Assembly (NCBI GenBank): GCA_900545335.1
Contig: UQYP01000001.1
Location: 248,001 to 312,000 of the forward strand
Direction of reading: 5' to 3'
Source of the DNA: an uncultured Sutterella sp.
Lineage (GTDB): Bacteria; Pseudomonadota; Gammaproteobacteria; Burkholderiales; Burkholderiaceae_F
Length of the DNA stretch: 64,000 nucleotides
Below are positions 34,151 through 42,870 of the stretch, piece by piece (positions within the stretch are counted from its first letter, which is position 1; the number at the start of each line of letters is the position of its first letter). The notes below the pieces were generated by a model that was not told where the DNA came from, did not search any database, and saw only the letters and a program-made list of their open reading frames with translations. Position numbers and translations under genes: made by a program.

Positions 34151-35659
34151 ATGTCCGAAAACAATAACCGCGGTCGTATCCGCAAGCCGATTGCTCCGGA
34201 AGTGGTCAAATATGTTAATGACCCCGTCGCTAAGAGCGACTATGAAACGTCCTACTTCACGTATTTGACGATTAACCGTGCTCACGTGCTCATGCTTGAA
34301 AAGCAAGGCATCATTTCCAAGGAAGTTTGCCAAGCTATTTTGAAAGCAACACGCGAAATTGAAGCCAATCCGATTGCTCCGGACTTTAAGAAGGACTCCG
34401 GCATCGAAGATTTGTACACGACGCTTGAACGCCGTCTGATCAAAATGGTCGGTCTGGAAATCGGCGGTCAGCAGCACACGGCTCGTTCCCGCAATGACTT
34501 GGGTGCTACGGTCTTGCGCATGGATACTCGCGACTACTACCTCACGCTTTGCGATCTGTTCTTAAAGACACGTGAAACGCTGATTAATGTCGCTCGCCAA
34601 AATTATGACGCAGTGTTCTCCGGTTACACCCATATGCAACCGTCTGAACCGGTTACATTGGCTCATTATCTGTCCGCTGTTTTGAGCGGTTTGGAACGCG
34701 ATTACCGTCGTTTGCAAAATGCTTGGGAAGGCTTAAACATTTGCCCGTTGGGCGGCTGCTCCATGGGTTCGACCTCCTTTAACATCGACCGTACGATGAC
34801 GGCTCGCCTCTTGGGCTTTGATAAGCCGGTAGCCAACTCCATCGATACAGTGGCTTCCCGTGACTATGCATTGGAAATTACTTCGGCTTTGGCTATCGCC
34901 TCCGATACATTGTCTCGTTTAGCCTTTGACCTCTACATTTGGGCTACTCCCGAATACGGCTACATTGAAGTCGATGACAGCTGCGCTGTCTGCTCTTCGA
35001 TCATGCCGCAAAAGAAGAATGCCTTTACGTTAGAGCACATTAAGGCTCGTGCCGGCCATATGCACGGTTACTTGATGGCAATGCTTGCCTGCATGAAGAC
35101 GATTATTTACTCTCACAGCAAGGATACGAGCGTTGAAGCCACGAAGAACCTGCGCGCAGCCATGCTTGAAATGGAAGGCGACTTTGTGCTCACGGAATTG
35201 ACCGTTCGCACGATGAGTGTGAAGCGCGATGTGATGCTTGATCACGCTCGCCGCAATTTCTGCACGGTAACCGAATTGGCTAACTACCTCGTTCGTCATG
35301 ACAATATTTCGTTCCGCGAAGCGCACGAAATCATTGCCGCAGTGGTGGGCAACATGTATGACCGCGGTTTGAGCTGTGCTGAAATTGATCGCAAGGCGAT
35401 CAATGAAGTGAGCGTTCCGGCCTTTGGTTTTGAAACCAAGATGACCGATGAACTGATCCGCGAAGCTTTGGACCCGGTCCGCATTGCTGAAGCTAAGAAG
35501 GTGATTGGCGGTACGGCTAAGGAAGAAGTTGCTCATCAGCTCGATATGATCGAAGAACAATTGATGAAGGATAAGGCGGTTTGCGCACAACGCCATGAAC
35601 ATCTCGCAAAAGCCAAGGCTGAATTGGATGCCTTGACCGATGCCATGATCGCGGCTTAA
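34151..35659 (+). CDS. Argininosuccinate-lyase-like enzyme (paralog 2)
   Basis: 502-residue relative of the lyase at 21486. The active-site regions are intact: HTARSRND (109-116), GYTHMQP (158-164) and CSSIMPQKKN (281-290), but the loop's final proline is Ala (KKNA). The shared features HTARSRND, ATPEYGYIE and the long C-terminal helix set these two apart from biosynthetic ArgH. Codon use is as biased as ribosomal genes. It is 13 bases downstream of the DcuA-type transporter, with a terminator-like hairpin after it. Predicted product: fumarate plus an amine compound; substrate unknown. Confidence 0.85.
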   Translation: MSENNNRGRIRKPIAPEVVKYVNDPVAKSDYETSYFTYLTINRAHVLMLEKQGIISKEVCQAILKATREIEANPIAPDFKKDSGIEDLYTTLERRLIKMVGLEIGGQQHTARSRNDLGATVLRMDTRDYYLTLCDLFLKTRETLINVARQNYDAVFSGYTHMQPSEPVTLAHYLSAVLSGLERDYRRLQNAWEGLNICPLGGCSMGSTSFNIDRTMTARLLGFDKPVANSIDTVASRDYALEITSALAIASDTLSRLAFDLYIWATPEYGYIEVDDSCAVCSSIMPQKKNAFTLEHIKARAGHMHGYLMAMLACMKTIIYSHSKDTSVEATKNLRAAMLEMEGDFVLTELTVRTMSVKRDVMLDHARRNFCTVTELANYLVRHDNISFREAHEIIAAVVGNMYDRGLSCAEIDRKAINEVSVPAFGFETKMTDELIREALDPVRIAEAKKVIGGTAKEEVAHQLDMIEEQLMKDKAVCAQRHEHLAKAKAELDALTDAMIAA

Positions 35660-35682
35660 TCCTTAGTCTTTGGATGTTAGTG

Positions 35683-35716
35683 ACGGGACCGTTGGCGTCG
35701 CAGCCTGCGGTCCCGT
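35683..35716 (+). terminator. Hairpin between ASL-like gene 2 and pair II
   Basis: Nine-base-pair stem acgggaccg / cggtcccgt, 16-base loop, then ttgatttt. Probably lets the transporter and ASL-like gene be expressed more than the following lyase pair, agreeing with the weaker codon bias of the pair. Confidence 0.55.
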
Positions 35717-35746
35717 TTGATTTTCTGTATGAAATAAGGAGTGGGT

Positions 35747-37084
35747 ATGTCAGTAACGGAAGCAATCAAAATTACCGGCAAAACGCTCGATAAGTTCCCC
35801 GACGTCATTGAGGCTTTTGCTGCGGTTAAAAAAGCTTATGCTTTAACCAATGCAAAATTTGGCTTTTTATCTGAAAGCGAAGCTCAGGCAATTGCTGCTC
35901 AGTGCGATTGCCTGGCTCAGAATCCCTCAAGCCTTAAAGTAGAGCTCTGGCAAAGTGATGTAACGCTTTTAAATGCTTGCTTTGCTCAGCTGGTTTCTGA
36001 AAAATGTTCACTCGACGCTGAAAAAGTCAATCGGTTACAGTCTGTTCAGGATATCAGCCAAACCGTACAAAATATTGTCATTTATCGTCGGTTGAATCAG
36101 CTCATTGACGATGTCGGTTACATGCAAAAGCAGTTAACCGAAAAAGCTCATGAATTTAAAGATGAAATACGTTTGATGCGCACTCACTTGATGGAAAGTG
36201 CTATTGGGACGTGGGGACAAACATTCGGAGCTTTGGCACTGTCGGTGAATCGAGCCAGAGAACGCTTGATCACGCATCTTCCGCTTTACCGTCGGGTCGT
36301 TTTAGGTCACAGCCTTTTTGGTGTCAGTATCGCCTCATCCAATGAGTACACGCGCGAACTTTTGAAAATTCTGTCCAAAGAGGTCGGTATTGATCTTCAG
36401 GAACCCGAAAGCGCCCACGAGGCTGTCGAAAAGTGTGCCCTTATGGATGAATTGATGGGAAATGAAAAATTCATTTATTTAGCCGGTGACTTAAAAGCCC
36501 TGGCGATGATCAATGCCCGGATCGGACACGGCTTTTTCATTTATGGTTCCGGCCCCCGAGCAGGGATCACGGAAGTGGCGCTGCCCGCTATTGCACCGGG
36601 ATCGACCATTATGCCCGGCAAGATCAATCCCAGCATGGCGCACCTGATGTTCCAAATCGCTGAATTTGTCTCGGTTAATGATCAGATGTCAACCTTTGCA
36701 GTCAACGAGCTCGACTTTGACTTAACCAATCAGATGGGCGGAGCATTTACCACCATGATTGAAATGCTTGAAACCTTAGGCAAGGGCTCGAGACTCTTTA
36801 CCGATAAGTGTCTGAAAGGCTTCAGTGTGATATCGGAAAATAACGTTGATCACGTCACCAACTCTCCCTCTTTGGTTGCTCTTGTGTCTGCCTTTAAGGG
36901 GCAAGAAGCAGCTCAACGAGTCAAAGCTCGGATGTCAGCCGACAAGCTCTCGTGTCGGGATGCCTGTGTCAAAGAGGGTCTTTACAGTGAAAAAGAAGCC
37001 GACTGCTTATTTGATCTCAAGACCATGGCAAAAGAAGGAATAAATCCGCAGAAGCTGGCCTACTTTATGGGTCTTAAAAAGTAA
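35747..37084 (+). CDS. Aspartase/fumarase-like protein keeping C3 (pair II, beta)
   Basis: 445-residue class II fumarase/aspartase homologue, started at ATG 35747 behind AAGGAG (the GTG at 35741 is an alternative). C3 is intact: APGSTIMPGKINP (283-295), keeping the base Ser, Lys and Asn. C1 is destroyed: the NMNxNE segment reads DVTLLNACFAQ (71-81) and QSSND reads QSVQDISQT (98-106), though the flanking NIVIYRRL still aligns. C2 keeps the TH pair (RTHLMESAIG, 145-154) but loses the QDA.P part. Nine bases before the alpha-II gene, which has the reverse pattern. Confidence 0.86.
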   Translation: MSVTEAIKITGKTLDKFPDVIEAFAAVKKAYALTNAKFGFLSESEAQAIAAQCDCLAQNPSSLKVELWQSDVTLLNACFAQLVSEKCSLDAEKVNRLQSVQDISQTVQNIVIYRRLNQLIDDVGYMQKQLTEKAHEFKDEIRLMRTHLMESAIGTWGQTFGALALSVNRARERLITHLPLYRRVVLGHSLFGVSIASSNEYTRELLKILSKEVGIDLQEPESAHEAVEKCALMDELMGNEKFIYLAGDLKALAMINARIGHGFFIYGSGPRAGITEVALPAIAPGSTIMPGKINPSMAHLMFQIAEFVSVNDQMSTFAVNELDFDLTNQMGGAFTTMIEMLETLGKGSRLFTDKCLKGFSVISENNVDHVTNSPSLVALVSAFKGQEAAQRVKARMSADKLSCRDACVKEGLYSEKEADCLFDLKTMAKEGINPQKLAYFMGLKK

Positions 37085-37093
37085 AGGAGCACG

Positions 37094-38497
37094 ATGATGC
37101 GTATTGAACATGACGGTTTAGGCGAATTGATGCTTCCCGATGAAGCGTATTACGGCAGTGTGGCAGAACGCCATCGTGTGGCTTTTGATGTCGGTCCCTT
37201 TACGCTGGATGATTATGCACCCTACATTAAGGCAGTGGCTTTAATTAAGATTGCCTGCGCCAGAGCTAATGCAGAAATCGGAGCACTGGATGCAGAAAAA
37301 GCAAAAGTAATCGAAAAGGCAGCCTGGGAAGTGGCCGATGGGAAATTTGCGGGCAATTTCAATGTCAATATTTTCCGAGGTTCCGGCACCCCTTTGAATG
37401 CTGCGGTAAACGAAGTGATTGCTCACCGAGCCAATGAAATGCTCACGGGCGACAAAACCAAAGGCGGCATCCACCCCAATACCCACGTCAATATGGGGCA
37501 ATCCAGTAACGACACGATTCCGTCTGCAAAAGATATCGTGATTTATTGGGAATTGGGTAAAGTCATCGAGGCTTCCGAGCGCTTTGCCAAGGCATTGCAC
37601 GAAAAGGCTGTGGAATTTAAGGATGTTTTAAAACTGGGTCGAACCGGTCTTCAGGATGCTGTTCCCATTACGATGGGGCAGGAGTTGGAAGGCTATTCGC
37701 ATGGTATTGCCCGTATGCATGATCGGTTGGTGACTGAGCAGGCCCGCTGGAATCATTCCTGCTTAGGCGGCACGGCAGTCGGAACCGGTATGGGTTGTAT
37801 GCCGGGCTTTCGCGCTGTGATTCATAAACATCTTTCGGATGTTTTGGGTCGTGAGATGAAGGCAGAGGAAAATTTGGTCGACGGCATGATGGCTTTGGAT
37901 GGACTGATTGTCGCGCATGCTCATATCCTGGCTTTGTCCACTCAAATTTGGAAAGTGACCCGTGACCTTCGAATCATGGCAAGCGGTGAGAGAACGGGGC
38001 TTCGTGAAATCACTTTCCCGGCCCGCTCGGAAACCGAACCTGATTATGCGGAATTATTGATCACGACAACCAATCGTGTGAGTGCAAACAATTCCGGTGT
38101 TGTTTTGGGTGTGCAGTCCGGGTGGCTCAATTTGGGCAGTGCTTCAGGGATTCCCTTGCGCTGCATCATTTCGAGCTCAGAAATGCTCTCCAATGCAATG
38201 AATCTTTTTGTCGATAAGGTCCTGGTGCACATTAAGGCTAATGCTGCACATTGTGCAGAATTGGCTGAAAAGTCGGCTTCTTTGTCAACCATGATTTCGG
38301 CGATTTTCGGCTATGAAATCGGGACAAAGGTGGCCCACTATGCCATTGATCACGACTTGACCTGCAAACAGGCCGCTTTGGACTTAAAGGTCTTGCCCGA
38401 AGATGTGATTGAGGATCTCTTTGACATTCATAATTTGGTCGAAGCCGACAGGATGGAGGCACTCTTTCACAAGTATGCGTCCTATCGTAAGGTTTAG
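37094..38497 (+). CDS. Aspartase-like protein lacking the C3 loop (pair II, alpha)
   Basis: 467-residue AspA-like protein (MMRIEHDGLGELMLPDEAYYG) with C1 intact: HPNTHVNMGQSSND (127-140) and GSGTPLNAAVNEV (96-108), and C2 intact: GRTGLQDAVP (182-191). The C3 loop is missing: after GLREITFPA (302-310) comes RSETEPDYAELL where GSSxMPxKxNP should be, so catalytic Ser and Lys are absent. It closely parallels alpha-I at 27219. AAAGGAGCACG precedes the start. I infer it works only with beta-II upstream. Confidence 0.87.
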   Translation: MMRIEHDGLGELMLPDEAYYGSVAERHRVAFDVGPFTLDDYAPYIKAVALIKIACARANAEIGALDAEKAKVIEKAAWEVADGKFAGNFNVNIFRGSGTPLNAAVNEVIAHRANEMLTGDKTKGGIHPNTHVNMGQSSNDTIPSAKDIVIYWELGKVIEASERFAKALHEKAVEFKDVLKLGRTGLQDAVPITMGQELEGYSHGIARMHDRLVTEQARWNHSCLGGTAVGTGMGCMPGFRAVIHKHLSDVLGREMKAEENLVDGMMALDGLIVAHAHILALSTQIWKVTRDLRIMASGERTGLREITFPARSETEPDYAELLITTTNRVSANNSGVVLGVQSGWLNLGSASGIPLRCIISSSEMLSNAMNLFVDKVLVHIKANAAHCAELAEKSASLSTMISAIFGYEIGTKVAHYAIDHDLTCKQAALDLKVLPEDVIEDLFDIHNLVEADRMEALFHKYASYRKV

Positions 38498-38512
38498 TCT
38501 TTGAGACACTGA

Positions 38513-38534
38513 GGGGCAGCTTTCGGGCTGCCCC
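38513..38534 (+). terminator. Hairpin after pair II
   Basis: Eight-base-pair GC stem ggggcagc / gctgcccc with loop tttcgg; a short cttttc follows after seven bases. Likely terminator of the transporter-lyase unit. Confidence 0.6.
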
Positions 38535-38588
38535 GAGGGCTTTTCAATTAGAATTTCTCTGTTACGTGATTTTTGGCACCGGCTTGTT

Positions 38589-39377
38589 ATGAATTTGCTT
38601 TCTTCTTTTGTCGAGTCTTTCTTTTTTCAGTGTGATAACCGCTCCTATTGGATTCCGCAGCACTTCGGGTTAAAAGGAGAGTACTTCTTTGCGGAAAGCC
38701 CCGAGAAAAAGAAGCGCATTTCTGCAGGGTTGATCTGTCACCCTGATGTTGAGCCTAAGGCAACAGTGCTTTATTTTTATGCCGGACTGAGAAACTGGCA
38801 GTTCAATCTTCCCCAAGTGCTCTATTTACTCTTAAGCGGCTACCAGGTGGCAGTCTTTGACTATGCCGGGGCGGGCGCAAGTGAAGGATCGCTTACGCTC
38901 GACGGAATAGGCGAAGATGCGCAGATTGTTTTGGATTATTTGAAAGTTCATCAGAAATATCAAGGGAAACTTTTTGTTTTTGCCCAGGGCGTGGGTTGCG
39001 ATGCGGCTTTAAGACTTTGTCATGCCAATGAAAGCGATGTAGGCGCTTTGGTGATGGAGTCTCCCTATCACTCAAGAAAGGGCTGGCTTTTGGATCACTG
39101 GGGGCCGATTGTGGGAGATATGGCTTCATGGGCATTAAAGACCGAAACGCCCGAGCCCAAGGATATTGTTTCGGGACTCTCTATCCCGACTCTTGTGTTT
39201 TTCCCGGAGCGAAATTCGTACTTGCCTGAAAAGCAGAAAAAGGCCTTTATAGGACTTTTAAATAATCCTGCAGCGGCAGTCACTGTTCCCAAAAAAGATT
39301 ACCTGGCTGTTTTTACGGGTGATCGTAACCAGGAACAGGATAAGGCATTGAACTTTTTTGAAAAGCATCTTGCCTAG
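38589..39377 (+). CDS. Alpha/beta-hydrolase-fold protein with no visible catalytic triad
   Basis: 262-residue protein with the alpha/beta-hydrolase fold of BEM46-like enzymes: VLYFYAGLRNWQF (oxyanion region), FDYAGAGASEGS (90-101) and the elbow strand. The nucleophile elbow, normally G-Q-S-L-G-G, reads FAQGVGC (131-137), so Ser is replaced by Gly. The acid position (PTLVFFPERNSYLP) has Asn for Asp, and no GH motif is seen near the C-terminus. It is probably a non-catalytic hydrolase relative. It sits alone between the lyase pair and the AspT-like gene. Confidence 0.75.
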   Translation: MNLLSSFVESFFFQCDNRSYWIPQHFGLKGEYFFAESPEKKKRISAGLICHPDVEPKATVLYFYAGLRNWQFNLPQVLYLLLSGYQVAVFDYAGAGASEGSLTLDGIGEDAQIVLDYLKVHQKYQGKLFVFAQGVGCDAALRLCHANESDVGALVMESPYHSRKGWLLDHWGPIVGDMASWALKTETPEPKDIVSGLSIPTLVFFPERNSYLPEKQKKAFIGLLNNPAAAVTVPKKDYLAVFTGDRNQEQDKALNFFEKHLA

Positions 39378-39542
39378 AGCAAAAAAGAACTGAATGCACG
39401 TTTTCGGTTTGCCCTGAGTTTCAGTGTTCTATCAGGGAATTCATGGATCGAGATTTTTCTTTGCAGCGCATACACTTACGCCTGTAAATTTTTGTTCCTT
39501 TTTAATGTTTAACAATCTTTTCTAGACAAGGTAGCGGGTGCC

Positions 39543-41228
39543 ATGGATTGGTTTTATTCGCTTTTGACTGATACAAGTTCGATTGCTCACACGGCTCTGG
39601 TTTATACCGCCATTATTACATTGGGTTTGGCTCTCGGGCGCGTTAAGGTGAAAGGAATCTCTCTGGGTGTGATCGGGGTTTTGTTTGTCGGCCTCTTTTT
39701 TGCACACTTCGGAGCGAAAGTCGATCCGGAAGTTTTAGGCTTTACCCGCGACTTCGGCCTCATTATCTTTATTTTCTTTGTCGGGCTTCAGGTCGGGCCG
39801 TCCTTTTTCTCATCGTTTAAAAGTGTCGGTCTGGTACTAAACGGTCTGATGCTGCTGACTGTTTTTGCCGGCATTGCCATCACAGTCATTTTATTTTTCA
39901 TCTTTCAGGATCAGATTTCTCTGGCCCAAATCCTGGGTGTTCACTACGGCTCCATTACCTGTACGCCGGGTTTGGGTGCGACAAAAGAAGCCTTGGCTGA
40001 AATGGGTTACCACGGAGAAGATATCGCGATCGGCTACGCCTGCGCCTATCCTTTGGGCTTGGTGACGATTATTGGCGTGGCTATTCTTTTGCGTGTGATG
40101 TTCCGAGTGGATTTGGCCGAAGAAGACAAGCATTGGGAAGATGAAGAAAAAGAAATTAATCAGGCCCCGGTGGTTTTCCACGTCTATATCACTAACCATA
40201 CGCTCGACGGTTTGACGATTCGTGAATGTCGGCGCCGGATTCCGCGTCCTTTCGTTTGTTCCCGACTTTTACATCGTGGGGAAATTTCGAGCCCCTTTGC
40301 CGACACGGTTTTGCACTATGGCGACACGATCCGCATTGTGGCTACGCCTGAACAAAAAATGGATATCGTGGCGGCTTTCGGTAAGGAAGACAAGCGCATT
40401 GACTTAGCCACTCAGCACTCGCCCATTGAACGTCAGCGCGTGATTGTGACTCGTGACTCGATGAATGGCCGTACGGTGGCCGATCTTGAATTTGCCGGTC
40501 AGGAAGGCGTTCATATTACGCGTATCTGGCGCGCTGGTATGGAACTTTTCCCGTACGCCAAAATGCATCTGCAGGTGGGCGATATTTTGCAGTGCGTCGG
40601 ACCGATTGATGGCATTAAGCGCTTGGCAGGGATCGTCGGCAATCATCCGAAAGTGCTCGAGCAGCCGAATCTCGCCGCTATTTTCCTGGGTATTACCTGC
40701 GGTGTTTTGGTCGGTTCCATTCCGTTGCTGATTCCGGGTATGCCCACTCCCATTAAATTGGGTTTGGCGGGCGGTCCTTTGGTTATCTCCATTTTATTGG
40801 GCCGCTTCGGGGCATCGATGCATCTGGCCACTTACACCAGTAATGCAGCCAATTTAGCGGTGCGTGAAATCGGAATTTCGCTCTTTTTGGCCAGCGTCGG
40901 TCTCACAGCCGGGGGCACCTTTGTGGAAAGTCTTGTGGCAGGCAACGGCTTACTTTATGCCGGCATCGGTTTTTGTATTACCTTTATTCCTCAAATTCTC
41001 ACCGGCATCGTCTCGCGCGTGTTCTTTAAACTGAATTACCATTCCATTCTCGGTTTATTGATCGGTGCCTGCACCAATTCGCCGATTTTGGCTTACGCAG
41101 CCTCATTGTCCGAAAAAAGTGCAACGGCGGTTGCCTATTCCACGGTCTATCCTTTGGCGATGTTCTTACGTGTGGTCACCGGACAAGTCATCTTGGTCTT
41201 CATGTGGTCGTACGTGACTTTGGTTTAA
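39543..41228 (+). CDS. AspT/YidE-family carrier (paralog 2)
   Basis: 561-residue inner-membrane carrier, same length and architecture as the one at 5234: N-terminal membrane half with VHYGSITCTPGLGATKEAL, two central TrkA-C domains (about 200-370), C-terminal membrane half with IGACTNSPILAYAASLSEK. The family includes the aspartate:alanine exchanger AspT and the succinate exporter SucE1. Its place beside fumarate-forming lyases suggests succinate export or aspartate exchange. It differs from paralog 1 in the pore motifs (TCTPGLGA versus TNTPGLGA; TNSP versus TDPP), which may reflect substrate. Confidence 0.86.
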   Translation: MDWFYSLLTDTSSIAHTALVYTAIITLGLALGRVKVKGISLGVIGVLFVGLFFAHFGAKVDPEVLGFTRDFGLIIFIFFVGLQVGPSFFSSFKSVGLVLNGLMLLTVFAGIAITVILFFIFQDQISLAQILGVHYGSITCTPGLGATKEALAEMGYHGEDIAIGYACAYPLGLVTIIGVAILLRVMFRVDLAEEDKHWEDEEKEINQAPVVFHVYITNHTLDGLTIRECRRRIPRPFVCSRLLHRGEISSPFADTVLHYGDTIRIVATPEQKMDIVAAFGKEDKRIDLATQHSPIERQRVIVTRDSMNGRTVADLEFAGQEGVHITRIWRAGMELFPYAKMHLQVGDILQCVGPIDGIKRLAGIVGNHPKVLEQPNLAAIFLGITCGVLVGSIPLLIPGMPTPIKLGLAGGPLVISILLGRFGASMHLATYTSNAANLAVREIGISLFLASVGLTAGGTFVESLVAGNGLLYAGIGFCITFIPQILTGIVSRVFFKLNYHSILGLLIGACTNSPILAYAASLSEKSATAVAYSTVYPLAMFLRVVTGQVILVFMWSYVTLV

Positions 41229-41241
41229 GGATTAGCTGAAA

Positions 41242-41271
41242 GACTCGGTCATTCGGTGGATTGGCCGAGTC
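41242..41271 (+). terminator. Hairpin after AspT-like gene 2
   Basis: Inverted repeat gactcgg..ccgagtc (with adjoining tc/gg mismatch) and a 12-base loop, followed by atttc. A weak terminator at best. Confidence 0.5.
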
Positions 41272-41307
41272 ATTTCGCATTAAGATAGAGAAAAAGCGAG
41301 GTGCCCG

Positions 41308-42063
41308 ATGAAAATTTCGATGATCTACTTCAGCGCGGCAGGTCATACCTTAAAGGTTGTCCGTCATATCGCCGAGCAAATGGGCGGTGTCGATCGTGTT
41401 GTTGATTTATCCGATCCTTTCCTTAAAGAAGTCGCTTTCGGTAAAAATGAGCGGGTTATTGTGGCCTGTCCTGTTTACGGTGGTCGCATTCCGAGCCTCG
41501 TTGTTGAACGAATTCAAAAAGTCAGTTTTGATTCAACGCTTGTTGTAACGCTTGTCACCTACGGCAACAGAGCTTATGAAGATGCGCTTTTAGAGTTAAA
41601 CGATACGGTTTTAGCCAGAGGTGCCATTCCTGTTGCGAGCGCAGCGATTGTGACTCAGCACTCAATGGTCCCTTCTGTGGCAGCCAATCGGCCGACAGAG
41701 GTGGATTATCAGAATTTATCCGTTTTTGCGCGTTTTGCTTTGCAGAAATTTGAAGAGGTGCATCCGGTACCGGTTCAGGTGCCGGGCAATCGCCCGTACA
41801 GAGATTGGAGCAAGATGCCGGTGACGCCGGTCGTCAGCAATCGGTGCGTGAAGTGCGGACTGTGTATTCAGCGCTGCCCGACCATGGCGATCTGGATTAC
41901 CGATCCCAAGAAAACGGATCCTTCCAAATGCATTTTGTGTATGCGCTGCATTTCTCTTTGTCCGCAAGGGGCGAGAAGTCTGCCTGCAGCTGCTCAGGAA
42001 GCCATTGAGAAAAAACTCGCTCCCGTCGCTAAATTGGTGCGCGAGAATGAGTTTTTCTTCTGA
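41308..42063 (+). CDS. EFR1-type flavodoxin-ferredoxin fusion
   Basis: 251-residue cytosolic redox protein. The N-terminal flavodoxin-like domain has the FMN phosphate loop region YFSAAGHTLKVVRHIAE (7-23) and PVYGGRIP (55-62). The C-terminal part has two [4Fe-4S] motifs: C180-x2-C183-x2-C186-x3-C190 (CVKCGLCIQRCP) and C208-x2-C211-x2-C214-x3-C218 (CILCMRCISLCP). This is the layout of EFR1-family ferrodoxins of anaerobes; the partner is unknown. It converges on phnX with only 12 bases between stops. Confidence 0.88.
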   Translation: MKISMIYFSAAGHTLKVVRHIAEQMGGVDRVVDLSDPFLKEVAFGKNERVIVACPVYGGRIPSLVVERIQKVSFDSTLVVTLVTYGNRAYEDALLELNDTVLARGAIPVASAAIVTQHSMVPSVAANRPTEVDYQNLSVFARFALQKFEEVHPVPVQVPGNRPYRDWSKMPVTPVVSNRCVKCGLCIQRCPTMAIWITDPKKTDPSKCILCMRCISLCPQGARSLPAAAQEAIEKKLAPVAKLVRENEFFF

Positions 42064-42075
42064 AGCGATTAAGAA

Positions 42076-42870
42076 TTAGGCCTCTTCGCCTTGTTCAATT
42101 GCTTCGATTAAGCCCGGCAGTTCGCTCATGGTGTCGATCACAAAATCGGCACCATTGGCAAAGAACGTTTCACGGGCCTTCTTGCGAAGTGAGAAGCGCT
42201 CCATGTCGCTGAGCTTATCCCAAGAGGTTCTATCGAGACCGATCACGGAGCTGCCTTCAACGACACCAACCGTGATGAGCCCTGCGTTTTTACCTTCACG
42301 CATGTCGGAGACCGTATCGCCCACTTTGACAATACGGCGAACGTCCTGCAGACCCAGGCGACGCATGTTTTCAAACACCATGTAAGGCCACGGGCGGCCA
42401 AAGCCGTTGGTGTCGTCAGCCGTAACGAGCATATCGGGCTGATAGCCTGCTTTGGCAGCTTCAGGTGCCACGACTTCCATCATAGAAGAGGTAAAACCCG
42501 TGGTGGAGCCGATTTTGATGCCTTTTTCGCGTAAAGCGGCAACCGCTTCCAGTACACCGGGTTTGATGTCACAGTGCTGAGGCAAAACAGCCATTAATGC
42601 GGGTTCAAAATCAGCATAAAGCGCTTCCACATCGTCGGCATTGGGCGCACGGTTGTAGTGTTCCTGCCAGGCCTTTTCAATTCGCGGCATACGCAGCATC
42701 GTGCGGATGTGATCGCGTTTGAGTAACCCCATCGGAGCGCGGGTTTCTTCGTCGGTGACTTCGACGCCTGCGCGGCGGAAAGCCTCCATAAAGGCGCTTA
42801 CCGGGCTTGCGGAGCCGAAATCAACCGTTGTGCCGGCCCAGTCAAAAATGACAGCTTCAATCTTAGGCAT
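42076..42870 (-). CDS. phnX: Phosphonoacetaldehyde hydrolase
   Basis: 264-residue HAD-superfamily phosphonatase that cleaves phosphonoacetaldehyde to phosphate and acetaldehyde. Nucleophile D10 in IFDWAGTTVDFGS, the Schiff-base lysine K51 in PMGLLKRDHIRTM of the cap domain, and the Mg site VKVGDTVSDMREG are visible. It overlaps the phnW stop by 8 bases, so the two enzymes of aminoethylphosphonate breakdown are translationally coupled. Confidence 0.95.
   Translation of the reverse strand: MPKIEAVIFDWAGTTVDFGSASPVSAFMEAFRRAGVEVTDEETRAPMGLLKRDHIRTMLRMPRIEKAWQEHYNRAPNADDVEALYADFEPALMAVLPQHCDIKPGVLEAVAALREKGIKIGSTTGFTSSMMEVVAPEAAKAGYQPDMLVTADDTNGFGRPWPYMVFENMRRLGLQDVRRIVKVGDTVSDMREGKNAGLITVGVVEGSSVIGLDRTSWDKLSDMERFSLRKKARETFFANGADFVIDTMSELPGLIEAIEQGEEA

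Noticed and set aside
25819..38497. Dismissing all four aspartase-like genes as decaying duplicates
   Set aside because: All frames are full length, the surviving motifs are perfect, and the losses are complementary in both pairs, which random decay would not give.
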